Part shown: positions 10,379-22,100 of the stretch, piece after piece
Numbering within the stretch: the first letter of the stretch is position 1
How the letters are laid out: every line of letters starts with the position of its first letter
Origin: Chrysoperla carnea
Taxonomy: Eukaryota > Arthropoda > Insecta > Neuroptera > Chrysopidae
Assembly (NCBI RefSeq): GCF_905475395.1
Contig: NC_058338.1
Coordinates: forward strand, 37,392,935-37,456,934
DNA: 64,000 nucleotides
Direction of reading: 5' to 3'
Made by a program: the position numbers and the translations under genes
The notes under the pieces: model-generated
Database searches by the model: none
What the model saw: only the letters and a program-made list of their open reading frames with translations
What the model was told of the DNA's origin: nothing

Positions 10379-13300
10379 TTATTGTTGAAGGGATACTTCT
10401 TGAAAGTTATTATTGTTTTCAATTTTATTTCTATAAATGTCTTTTATTTCCTTTTTTATATTATTATTTTCTACTTCTTCAGTTTGCTTCTTTACTGCTG
10501 AATCTATAAAATTAATTATGATTGCTATTATTGTATTTGCAAACACTAAAATTGATACAAAAAAATAAACCATTGTTAATTTAATTGAACTAACGTTCTT
10601 GATATCAATACTTGATATGAATAAATATACACTTTTTTATGGGAATCGAACCCATTAAAACTGCTAGCGAGGGACAAGTTAGACAATTTTAGTTTATCTT
10701 TACACAAAGACTCGCAATTTCTGTTTTTAGGGATAAATGTTGGCTAACAACATGAAATGTGAGATTCAACTTATAAAATATTATCAATAATCAATGGTTT
10801 ACATAATCATAGATGATTAGTTGTTAAAAATAATTAATTTAATGAAATTTTTCGTATACGCTGAATTTTCAATTATTTAATGTTTAACAAAGTAAATTTT
10901 GGGAACAGTAATTGTAAAATTTTTGCATTCTCCACGTCTCGTAGCGCCGAGACTATACATTAAGTATAATATTTTATTTTCACTTACCTTTTCTCAACAA
11001 TATTTTTTCTAAAGCTATTATAGGTGATTCAAACGATAATGTTAACGCTAACCCTCCGATAAATGATAAAGTAACATCTCCTAAAGAATACCAAAACTGC
11101 AAATGATTTAAAAAAAAATTATTTTACCCATCATTAAATAACCATTTTATTTTGATTAAATATAAGTTTAATACTTACTAGATTGTAGAAACTTCCATAA
11201 AACGGCATTCTAGCACATGCTACTGTGTATAATTGGAGACCTCCATGAACCAAGAATGCAGAGTAGGACAATCGACTTAAGGTAATAACTGGTTTCCATG
11301 AAAAGACCGGCTCAATAAATGCTGGAAATTAATTATTAACAATAAAAATTAAATTTGAACACAGATTTATTATTAAGAGTATCCCAACAGTAGCGCAGAA
11401 TTTGAATTTTAAACAAAGCTTTATTCTCTGTAGTAAGGTATAAAACAACACTTCCGGTAAAATAAGCCACGGCTTGGTTTGCTTATACATATTTTTCTGA
11501 CGAAAATTTTAATAGCAATTTTGCATAAATCTTGAGAGTATTTGCTTAGAAAACCTCAGAAAAAAGTAATTGATTCTTGACCTTCTTAAAATTAGCACTA
11601 ACAGAGTAAACTTTAACTTTAAAAATCAAAACAATGATTCTGTAAACTATGCAGTGAAGTCGTGGGCACAATTAGTAAATTGAAAATTTTTGAGATTATA
11701 CCTCCATTTCCAGTAGACATAGCTATGATCATCCAACTAACTCCAATACTCCATGCGATTCGATGGAAAGATCCATAAACAGCAGATGCCATTGGATCAT
11801 ATTCTCTGCCAGGTAAATAAAAAAGATGTGCTGAAAATATTGCAGCTTCACAACAAAATATGGATATTATCCAACCAAACCATACTATTATTGTTGGAAT
11901 TTGAAAATTTGTTAGTTTAATTTTATATCGGATATATCCAGCAGCCATGCCAGTGAAATATGGACCAGCTCTTGTATGCGTTGGTATGTACATACCACGG
12001 AATGTTTTATTAGCCAATGGATCGCGAAGAGTTCTGAAACAAATATTAATTGAATCTTAGTCTCGATTAATCATTATTGTATTAAATTACCCAGGTGTTT
12101 ATGATGTCTAGTGCCTGCTATTTTTTGATTTATTATTTGAAAAAGTTTACTTCCCTCCTTTTTATGGGATTTTGATCATTGCCCCGACAATAATATTAAT
12201 AAAATATATGTGTATACTTACTTCATATAAAGCAATAAAAGTGCATCCAATTTTCCAAAGTAAACAGTACAAAATGCAATTAAAATCGAACCAAATATAC
12301 ATAATGTCAAAACAATTTTTCCAACTGTTGGTTTTTTCCATAATAAATATACCAAAAATGGTGATATCATAAACAGATGCATATCGCATGTTAAGTACCA
12401 TGATTGAATCATACACTGCCAAAATAAAAGCCAAGGTTTAAAATTAAGTGTTATAATGGTTATGCAATAAATGACTGTTAGAAATGAATCGAATCTAAAA
12501 TGGAAGCTCAATATTGAAAGCAGTACTGGAAATAGTAGAAGGGAGTATATTCTCGGAAATTTTAACTGAAAAACTATACAGGGTGGGCCATTTTAATCTA
12601 TAATGACTAATAGATTGTTTTGTAGTTAACGAATTAGAAAACTTAAACAAAAATTGTAGAGTTTGATGGGATATATCATGTTCTGACATCAGATTGGATT
12701 TAGTTCTTCGGGTTGCTTTAATTACCAATTTATATTGTAAACAGTAAGAATTAGAAAGGTAATCTTCATAAGAAACTAACAATTTTTGTTTAAAACATTT
12801 TTTCGAAAAACGTTAGCTTTCGGAGGAAATGCGACTTAAAAATAGCTATCAGATCTATAATGATCTATAATATCATTCAGATCTATTGATTTGAATGTTC
12901 GAGAAAAATTCTGATGGTACTTGAGAATTGCAATTACGATTAAAGTCGTGTACTTTTTCGAATTGTAAGTTAGTACTAAGAATTAAATTATTAATGAAAA
13001 ATAGATGTTTATATACCATTTTTTCTGGATGTATATAATTATTTACATAAAGTAAATTAGCCCACCAATATGTACTACATCTTTCAGTTTCAGTACCAAC
13101 TTTCTCCAACCATAATGGTCCGGATCCAATTTTAACAAACAAAGTTCCATAAAATGCTAGTACGACAACATACGCTGGTGTTAATCTAAAATTAAATAGT
13201 AAAAAATCATTCGATTTTGTTATTTTTTAATTCAAAATAAACCATAAATATTTACCTGATTAAACGATGTAAATATAACATTGGAACATTAATCATTTGT

Positions 13301-16215
13301 TCTCGCTTACGAAATTCTAATAATAATAAATAACATACTAAAAATCCACTAATATTGAAAAATGAATCGACAATTATGGGACCATTCAATAAAAACATTG
13401 CCTCTATTTTACTGTAAAACTAAAAATTTGAAAAAATATTATTATTCTTGGGAAATTCATAACATTATTATTGGGAAATTCATGGCTTCGGATTGGGACG
13501 TAGATAAAAATGTTTTACTCTCCAATGGTACTTAATTGGTGGATTAAATATAAAAGCGTCCTAGCGAGTCATTTTCGAAAAAAATTTTGTGGTGGTTACT
13601 TGTTTTTAAAGTTTTACGTTTGTGCTATGATGTATTCAGTAGCATATTAGTTTTTTTTATCAAGAAAGGGCTCGATTTTACCTCTGGACAAGTCTTTAGT
13701 CACTTAGAAAAGAGATATAAATTTATAACAATCTATTTCAACGAATGTAGTATACCATTAAAAATCTGAAATAGCAACTGTATTTTGTATTAAAAAAAAT
13801 ATGAAATATTTACCGATTCAATAAAATCTGAATTAAGAATTGGTGATCCTAAAACGAACAAAATTCGATGTCCCATAATAATCATACACATCGATGAAAA
13901 TTTTAATCCATGGATACAATCTAAACCATCTTCTTGCTTTTCAAATTTCAATAACTTTTTCAAATTGTTTGAAAGTGAAAATGCCATTAGAACTTCGTGC
14001 GGTGTTTCTATAAACAATAAATAATTAAATTAAAAAATAAGTTGAAAGTTAATGAGAAAATTTGATATATTTTTGTCATTAATAAAACATTCGAAACTCA
14101 CTTTGGAAAGTTATATGACGAAAACTTCTCATACTTGTTAGGAAATCGTATGTTGTAGCCAATCCCAAAAATAAAATAAATAGTCCCACAATAATTCTGG
14201 AAAAAAAATGAGTAAAATAAGGTTTTTTTTAAATTATTTTAATATTTCATTTCAAAGTTATTTTTTACAGAAATATTACTTTTAAAAGAAACAAAAAAAT
14301 ATAGGCAAATTTTTTTACTAAAATTAAAAGAGAAATAATGGTGGAGGAGGTACTTAACACAGGGTGCAAGGTATCCCCCTTATACCCGTAACTGAAAAAG
14401 GATCAGAGATATCAATAAGCGAGTACGGACATTTATTAACGAAATTATGAATTGTCATACTTAAGAATCATAAATGAAACTGAATCAGAAATTTTTCTTA
14501 CGAATGGCGCACTCGTCAGCTGCTCTAATTTATAAAATTTTATATTGAATGTTGCGAATCTTAAAATCTACTATGACTCAAAAAAATTGTTTAATTGATA
14601 ATAAATAATAAAAAAATTATCAATGGCAGCAAAATTTATAGATTATTTCATTAGTCTTTAAAAAAAATTGTAGATGAATTCATCCAGAGAAATCAGTTTA
14701 TACTTACAATAATGCGATTCCTCCCAGTGTTAAGTTTAGTGGCTCAGAAGTTTGACACAAATGTGGTTTAACATCTATTGAAGCTTTAATATTATAAAGC
14801 TTTTGATATTGTTCCAAAACTTCCTCTAATTGTATTTTTAGATCGGTGTGAGTGCAGGCTGAAGGTATACAAAATGCCCAATGTATTTCATCTCGTGCTC
14901 TTTTCGATGGATCTTTTGATAGAAACTACAATAACAATAATAATATATATTCACATTAACATGACAATTTTTTTTAATGAAAGTTATATTTGAAGGAATA
15001 AAAAGTGGAAAGACCGTCAAAACAAGTCTGGATCAAAGTTGCCACCTCAAAGTTCCGGGAAGTCGTCAGATAAACCAGAAAGTCGGGAGATAGTGAAGTT
15101 AATCTAACTATACCACCGAATTAGAATACTGTTCGATAATTTTGATGTTTTGTGTACCCAGAAATATTTACTGAACTCTGGAAAATTTAAATTGATATCT
15201 GGAATCGGTAGAGAGTCCACGATTTCAGGATCTCCCGATCAAATCTGGAAAGGTAGCAACCCTAAGGTGAAGGTATTTCACATTCTTTAATTTTTTACGA
15301 TTTTTTCCCGACTAAAAAATAGGTAATTTAAATAATTTTTTACCTGAATACGATCCCATGTTGATCCATTCAAACTCCACGGGTTAATATTCATATTTGG
15401 AGTTCGTTCAATCATAGGTGCAAATTTTATTGAAGCCAGACAATATTTTCCTTTAATATTTTGTTTGGCAACATTAACATCCACTTGTAAACATTCATCA
15501 AAATTACCTAAGTCATATGTTGAGCCGACTAATACACCATTTGGAAATTTCGTTGCTGAATCAAACACTGAAATTATATAAATAATTTACAAACTGTACG
15601 TATGAATGCAAAAATGAAAAATGATGGAGAAATATAGGAAAAGATCTGTAGATATAAATTATAACATTTTATCGAGAATGATGAACTTATTTTCAAATTT
15701 TATTAAATTGAATTTAATAACGAATAACAAAAAAATAATTAAATGAATTTATGAATTTAGACATTCAATAATTTTTTTTTTAAATTAATAATATTTAACA
15801 ATCACTACATTTGTTTATCAATTTGCCGTTGAGAAAAATAATCAAAAAATAGAGCACAGTTTAAATCACTTAAAAATTTTAAGGAACATGCTTAGCTTAA
15901 TCAAAACACTATAATTTATATCCAATAAATCCATTTTGAAAAATTCGCACAAAAACTATAATTACTTTGGGTTGCCCATAACGTGAACTTATGTAATTCA
16001 CGTATGTATAATAAACTTTGTTTTCGACATTCAGCATTTTTAATTTTTTGTGAAATCGGTGCAAATATTTTCAATATATTTGATATATTTTCGTCCAAAT
16101 TTTCACTCGTATTATTATTGTTTGTATTATTATTATGATTACACAGTACATGTATTACTTGAAAATTGAAAATTATAAAGACTATTAAAAAACTATTAAC
16201 GGATATTAAATTCAT
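10379..16215 (-). CDS. Nose resistant to fluoxetine (NRF-6)-like acyltransferase
   Basis: Twelve exons on the minus strand: 15966-16215, 15344-15567, 14708-14925, 14102-14196, 13814-14007, 13256-13419, 13017-13185, 12222-12415, 11702-12033, 11179-11321, 10988-11096, 10379-10503. They total 2217 nt (738 residues). A hydrophobic signal peptide (1-25) precedes an Asn-rich linker. The extracellular NRF domain follows (about 70-250), with WATQMFDSATKFPNG, a DLGNFDECL motif and paired cysteines (AFCIPSAC). The rest is a multi-pass acyltransferase-3 domain with MGHR (putative catalytic His), VDSFFNISGFL and a WYLTCDMH segment, ending in a charged cytoplasmic tail. Family members in worms act in lipid or drug uptake and yolk transport; insects have many paralogues, so the substrate cannot be given. 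The last exon is joined by phase only and is the least certain. Repeat insertions occupy some introns. Confidence 0.93.
10630..10705 (-). repeat. tRNA-like fragment (box B)
   Basis: The minus strand contains GGGTTCGATTCCCAT, an excellent B box with a self-complementary T-arm. It is preceded by TGTCTAACTTGTCCCTCGC, which could be a degraded anticodon region. No convincing box A or acceptor stem was found. Probably a SINE or tRNA pseudogene, lying in the last intron of the acyltransferase gene. Confidence 0.35.
12578..12850. repeat. Possible mobile-element fragment in intron
   Basis: Starting at about 12578, CAGGGTGGGCCATTTTAAT resembles the terminal sequence of a common class of insect repeats, and the segment near 12785 (AAACATTTTTTCGAAAA) resembles the dispersed family seen elsewhere in the window. 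The stretch has an open frame in the acyltransferase direction that would add hydrophobic residues. The family alignment instead supports the acceptor at 12416-12418, leaving this as intron. Confidence 0.3.
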
Positions 16216-17949
16216 TTTTTAAAAATTCACTTAATTTTCACTATCAATATAATAACAATCACTGTAATATAATAACAATTATTAATAATATATAATAAAT
16301 TTTTATTATTGTCTTTTAAATCTGCATCACTTTAGTTTGTTTAAATCGTAAATAAAACGAGATTACTACAAACTATTGTATTTATAAACTTTTTTAAGAT
16401 CATTAATTATTCAAAATAATGTAATAATTAAATTTTTTAATACACATTATTATCGAAATATTACTTAATTTAAATGTTCTTTTGATTTCCTTATTATTTA
16501 ACAATGTGTTCCAATTAAAACTTACAATATAAGCGTAATTCCCATAATAATGGAAATGAATTAATTCCAAGAAGATCGCAGATCGCATTAAATTTGACTC
16601 CGAAAAACAATAATTTGATGATATCTTTACGTCTTAAAATATCTCTAATACGAAATAGTAACATTTAAAAATAAAAAATAGTAGCATTTAAAAAAAATTA
16701 TATTTGCATGTGTCTGTGTGCCTGTTGGTTTTTTTACCAAATTTTTACCACGCAATAACAAATTGAGCCCATAACGAAGCAAAGCTCTTATGATTCTTTT
16801 TGTATGCCATTTGAAAAATTAATTAAGATGAGTTTGGTAATAACGAAAAATGATATTTGAATAGTGACTCGATTGCCAAATTTATGGAAACAGAGCTTTT
16901 TCTTTTTCGTGTTAAGACATTTTTGTTGATTACCGTATAAGTTATTGACAAAAAAATACATGAAAACAAATCAAAAGGAAGAAAGATAAAAAATTTGAGG
17001 AAAGTGTTATGAAAGTGAAAGAATATTTAAAATTAGTTAATTGATACTGATGATTAATACATTGTAGTCTAAATACGTATTTATAATACAAAAAATTGAT
17101 CTAGGCCGTTTGAATTTGAAATTGTATTTCAAATACCTAGAGTTCTCAGTAATTTTATCTTTGATAATTTCATATTTAACTAGTCATAGTTAGTTCATTT
17201 TTGTTCAATCCGTGTTCCATCAGGATAATTTAAAAACGAAATGGGACGTGGAGCTTTTTTATAGCATGTTCAGGATAAGAGATAGGATAAAAATTTAAAT
17301 GGAAAAAATGTTTCTTATGAACTAATAAACAACTTATGTTTGAAACTTTTTGTCGTAAACATCATTATTGTTTAATCCATAAGGGAGAATATTAGAAAAA
17401 AATTTAGTTTTAATTTTCTCCAAAAATATAAAACGTAAGAGGTTCAAAATTTTTAGATAGTTTTGAATAGAGAGGTGATTATTGATTAAGATAAGTTCAT
17501 AACAAAGAAATTGATTCCTATAAATAAAATAAAAAATTGTCTTAGAAAATACTATTTTTCGAGAAATAGAAACATTTTCGTTTTTTATAAATATTTATAT
17601 TCCTAATTGTTACTATCACACCCAATCATTGTCACTAGGTATACATAAAATCAAATATATAATCTCATAGATAAAACTAATACAAAACAATGTGAATGTG
17701 AAACAGATTCTAGTGGAAAGTTTATTTATCTCTCATTTAACTTACCTAATAACTTTATAATAGCAACAATGTAGTTTACCTTAAGAGGTCTTTGTCAAGA
17801 TTTATTGTATATGACTTCTTTTATCATTTATAATATTTGTAAATTAGATTAATCAATATTATTTAATTAGTCATTTTTTTTATTTAAAAGAATAAAAACT
17901 TACTTTGAATATTTTTATTAAATGAAATTTAATTCAACAAATTAAAACT

Positions 17950-18180
17950 ATTAAAATCAGCCTTTTGTTCTATCTCTAACGGTTTAAAGGACCCAGTTGA
18001 CCTATGTTGCCTATTTATAAACTCGACCTCACTTTTTATATCCTGAGCACGCTGTAAAAATTTAAGCTTGATATCATTTTTCGTTTTTGAGTTATCGTGT
18101 TGACAGACAGACGGGCAGACAACCGAAAATGGACTAATGGACTAACTTGGGACTAAATACATGGTATAATAAATTATAAT
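17950..18180 (-). repeat. Dispersed repeat copy (GATATCAAGCTTAAATTT type)
   Basis: On the minus strand this copy runs from a GTCTG-rich stretch through AACACGATAACTC, GATATCAAGCTTAAATTT, GCGTGCTCAGGA and AACATAGGTCAACTGGGTCC. The same order of blocks is found at 45840-45990, 50930-51060 and 53975-54120. No protein-coding frame was recognised. It could be the tail of a LINE or a SINE. Confidence 0.6.
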
Positions 18181-18286
18181 TTGTATGTGTATAATAAAAT
18201 CATAAATACATACAAGATGATATAAAAACACTATCTGATAAAATTAACTGATTAATAATAATATAATGATACTTATCTATACCATA

Positions 18287-18447
18287 GGTTCTCAAACTTA
18301 TTTCGCCTACCGCACACTTCGAGAATCAATTATTTTTCAGCTCTCCCAAAGCGTGTTATATCTGTCTTAGCCTTACAGCCCCCCCTTCTGTAGGCCTCTA
18401 GCGCCCAAAAGAAAACGTTTTCGCTCACTTTGAGAAATACTACTCTC
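18287..18447. mobile_element. Possible hAT-like MITE
   Basis: The left end contains GGTTCTCAAACTTATTTCGC and the right end is a degenerate inverted match (TTTCTCAAAGTGAGCGAA when reversed). GTTCTCAAACT-type ends are typical of hAT MITEs. Identity between the ends is modest and target-site duplications are unclear. Confidence 0.35.
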
Positions 18448-19173
18448 TACAATAAGCTTAGACTAGTCAGCGAACTGGTTCTTGGAACGAAAACACAATG
18501 TGTGTTGCTTGAATTACGGTTCGGACTGTGGTTCTTAACTGAATGATATACTTTAGATAGTGCAAGTCTTGGGGCCCATCTCATATTTAAAGTAATATTT
18601 GTCAGAAATTGTAAAATGCTGGTATTTATTTGCAATTAGATAAAGGTTCAAAAAATTTTTTTCTTCTTATTCTTATATTTATTATTATAAAAATAGGAAG
18701 AGTGAAATTAATAAATATTCGTTTCATTTTAATTTATTTTATTTTCGTATGTTAAACATTAAATACAATAGAAGTTGGTATTACATTTAAAGTGTGATCT
18801 CTTTTTTTTTGTTCGTCATAAAAATTAGCTTGTAGTCGTGTAATTTGTAAAGAGTTTTCCATTTAAAATGATAGAAATTTTTATGAAATAAGTTGTATAT
18901 GAGATAGGTATCAAAAAATTGTTTTTTTTATTTAAAAAAGTATTTTATGCCAATTTATGTAATGTATTATACCAGTCGAGTGTAATTCAGAATTGCGATT
19001 GGAGACACTTATGGCAACGTACACATTTGTTTGTCCATTTACTGAATTTTTTGTTTTAAAATTTCTTAACAAACAATACAAAGTCAGCGCCCCCAAAATT
19101 ATAACGCGTTGCGCAATGTCATACACAAATTGTTTAATTTTAGTTTAAAGTCTATCATTTTAAATGAAAACCC

Positions 19174-19179
19174 TTTATT
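19174..19179 (-). terminator. Polyadenylation signal of BBS7
   Basis: A canonical AATAAA lies on the minus strand 16 nt downstream of the BBS7 stop codon. No other hexamer this close to the stop was seen. Confidence 0.5.
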
Positions 19180-19194
19180 TTGAACGAAGATATA

Positions 19195-22100
19195 TTAGGT
19201 TTCTTCGTCATTTTCAGTTGGTTCACTGTTAGATTTGTAAAAAAAATTTATTAGAGAATCATAATCATACTTATCCAATACCGCAATAAGTTTTGGTATT
19301 TCGTTTTGTATATTAACTCCTTTAAATTTAAATTTATCAACATATAAATCTGTAATTAAACCTGAAACAATTAAAAATAATGTGAGTACACATTCCGCTT
19401 ACAACCAATTGTATTAAAAGAATTTAAGAAGTTTAATTTTTGTTTTAGTTTTAGGGAGGAGGGGGTCCAAATTTTTCTTCATCATGTTTGGTCACCAAGT
19501 CAATAAAAAAAGAAATTCTTTTTTCGAGCAAGAGAACATGAATCGGTTTTGTCGAGAACTTTGGCTTCCGCAGTTCCATGTCGTATTTATCGCAGATTTC
19601 GCTCACGGTTTTGAAAATTTTTCATATCCCCTCCCCAGCGTTTCCTTTTATTTCAATCAAAATATGTTTCGCTGCATCAGTCAGTTTGATAGCTTCGTCA
19701 TGATTCTGGTTTTCTGTTTGAAGTACTCGGCTCAAAGACCCCAACCCCCACCTCCCCGTACGCACGGGCCTGTCAACAGATATCGAAAGAAATATTGAAT
19801 TCTAACAACCATCGTATGGTTTCATTAAATTTAAATATAAAGAATAAATTATGAATGACAGATGGAAAATTTAAATTGAAAATATATTATTTATTAGAAG
19901 TTTTTCTATTCGAATAAATTCGACAGAAATTGAATGTATTAAATAAGCTGACGACATATTAGTGTTGATCAAGAAAATGATTCACCTTGTAAATATACGG
20001 CGTTGAAGTCAAATTTATGAACATAAATAATGTACTTACCATATAAACGATCTAAGTATTTTGGCTGTCGTTCTAATTTTGAAATTAATTCTTTCTCATT
20101 TTGTAATATTTCTTGATAATATTTTGATAATTGCATTACATGTTCAGGATCGTTAATGTCAAGTTCTTTTAATGCCCTTAGCAACGTAACTTTTTTCGAA
20201 AGTTCCACTTGTTCTTCTAATTTTGGATGTAATAATTTAATTGTATGTTTAATACTTTCTTCATTTAATTCTTAAAAGTTTATAAAATTATTAGCTAGGT
20301 ATAAATATTAAATTGGTTTCATATAAAAAAGTGGGCAAAACAAAAAAGACAGTTTCATGCAAACAAGTATGTATTGATATTTACAAATCAAAATAGCCGA
20401 TCAAATCAATTAAACCCAAATCCTCCCACCTACCCCACGGTAGAAGGTAGTAAAATCATCTACTAATTTCTATTAAAAGAAATTGTTTTTGGGAAAAAAT
20501 GATACTACGGAAAAACATCAGGGAAATATAACGCCCAAATTGTAAAGAAACACAAGTTTATACTTATTTTGGACAATACTGTTTCCGACCTTGTACGAAT
20601 ACTCTGTAATATATAATATTTATAAAGTATTAAAATACTTGCCATAGTTTATTGAGAGTTGAACTTTTCGTTTGGTTCCTTCTTTTGAAATAAAATCCTT
20701 TATTATGGACATTGTAGAAATATTATCTGTTTCAAATTGTGCTTCTCCCTTTCTATAAAATTTAACACAATGATTTGATTAAATAAAAATTTCCTTTCGA
20801 AAACCAAACTTTTCGAATTCAATCTTTGGTTTTCGAAATAACAAAGTTTTCCTGTACTAAGGTTATATGGTCACTGTCGTCATTTGTATTAAATATGTTT
20901 AAGCTTAAACAAAAAGTGACCAAATTGCATTTATGAATAATAATTTTTTGTGTTAAATGATGACTTTAAAGAAAGTTGGTTATTCGACCGGTAATCTGAA
21001 AGAAAAAAATAACTTGCCAATATAGGAATTTTTAATTTTCAATTTTTACGTAAAACTACGTTATTTATAATCTTCGACAGTTGAGCAATCTACAACAGAA
21101 ATGTAAGTTTTTAAAATTATTATCTTGTTTGTTGTTGATGAAAAATAGGCATTTTAAAAGAGATGAAACTCCTGTCGATCATATTAAATATAAAATATCC
21201 AACTTTTAATAAAATAGATTGCTCTAGTGACCATATAACCGTACGAAATATCTATAAACTACCTACTTGACCTGGTTAATGGGGATAGATAGAAAGTTAC
21301 GCTATGTAGAAGCAGGAGGAAGTCAGAGTCGAGCTAGGTCGTTCTTCATTTGTTTTAATGGGAACAATTAAAACAGTCAGAATATGCGACAGGTTCTCTG
21401 TATGATATGTGTACAAGTCTGGGTTCAAATCGCAAAGTATTTAAAATTGTTTCGTTAATAGAGTATACATTCTCTTCAGAAATCAAGTGATTTTCCCAAC
21501 GATACACATAAAAATAAGTCAAGTATGAAATTCGAAACCTTAAGGAATGGGAGGTGTGTGTGTGTACTGGGGCTCTCACGCAGGCCATAATTACACTCGA
21601 GTTGACAAAAGAATTTATGGAAATTTATTGTAATATTTTTATTCCTTTTATATTTTAGGTACTCTGTAAAATCAGAAAACAACACATAATGTCTACTGAA
21701 TTTTATAGAAATAACATTACATTCCATTTAATGAACAGTTTCATGGCAAAAGCTGTTCGACCGCGAACGGAAAAGGTCAAAGTGGAACCACATTGTTTAT
21801 AGATACTTCCTTAGCAAAAGTGATTAAATAAAATTAATTTACTTATAAGTGCAATGAACAATTGTATTAACAAAAGTTGATTCAAATGTAAGTGTTGGTG
21901 AATCTTCTACAGAAGGTTTCTCGGGTACTTCGGGAAAACAGTTTGATATCCAAGAATGAACTTCAGCCATACTAAACCCACCTTGAATTTTTAACACATT
22001 ATAGGGTCTAAAAAAAATTAATTATTATTATCTAGACATAAATTTTAGCAGAATATAAAAAATCACCTGTTTGGATCAAAATTATGAATCCGCATGTGTA

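Larger units (their letters stand above)
16216..19194. other. Intergenic region, acyltransferase to BBS7
   Basis: About 3 kb of AT-rich sequence lies between the start of the acyltransferase gene and the end of BBS7, both on the minus strand. It should hold the acyltransferase promoter and 5' UTR. Dispersed-repeat segments occur at 17320-17400 and 17950-18180, and a possible hAT-type MITE at 18287-18447. A minus-strand AATAAA at 19174-19179 probably ends BBS7 transcripts. No additional gene is supported. Confidence 0.5.

Noticed and set aside
10630-10705. Functional tRNA gene
   Set aside because: The B box is good, but no acceptor stem, D-arm or clear anticodon arm could be folded; the same holds for 1062-1138 and 25885-25980.
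12495-12782. Hydrophobic minus-strand frames upstream of 12415 that could extend the acyltransferase exon
   Set aside because: A longer exon using an acceptor near 12570 is also in phase, but it would insert about 50 residues where the family goes directly from the NNY segment to the C-x-x-x-WYL segment. The acceptor at 12416-12418 has a better pyrimidine tract.
19484-19798. 104-codon plus-strand open frame downstream of BBS7
   Set aside because: It overlaps a BBS7 intron on the other strand and shows no family resemblance, no splice context and low-complexity ends.
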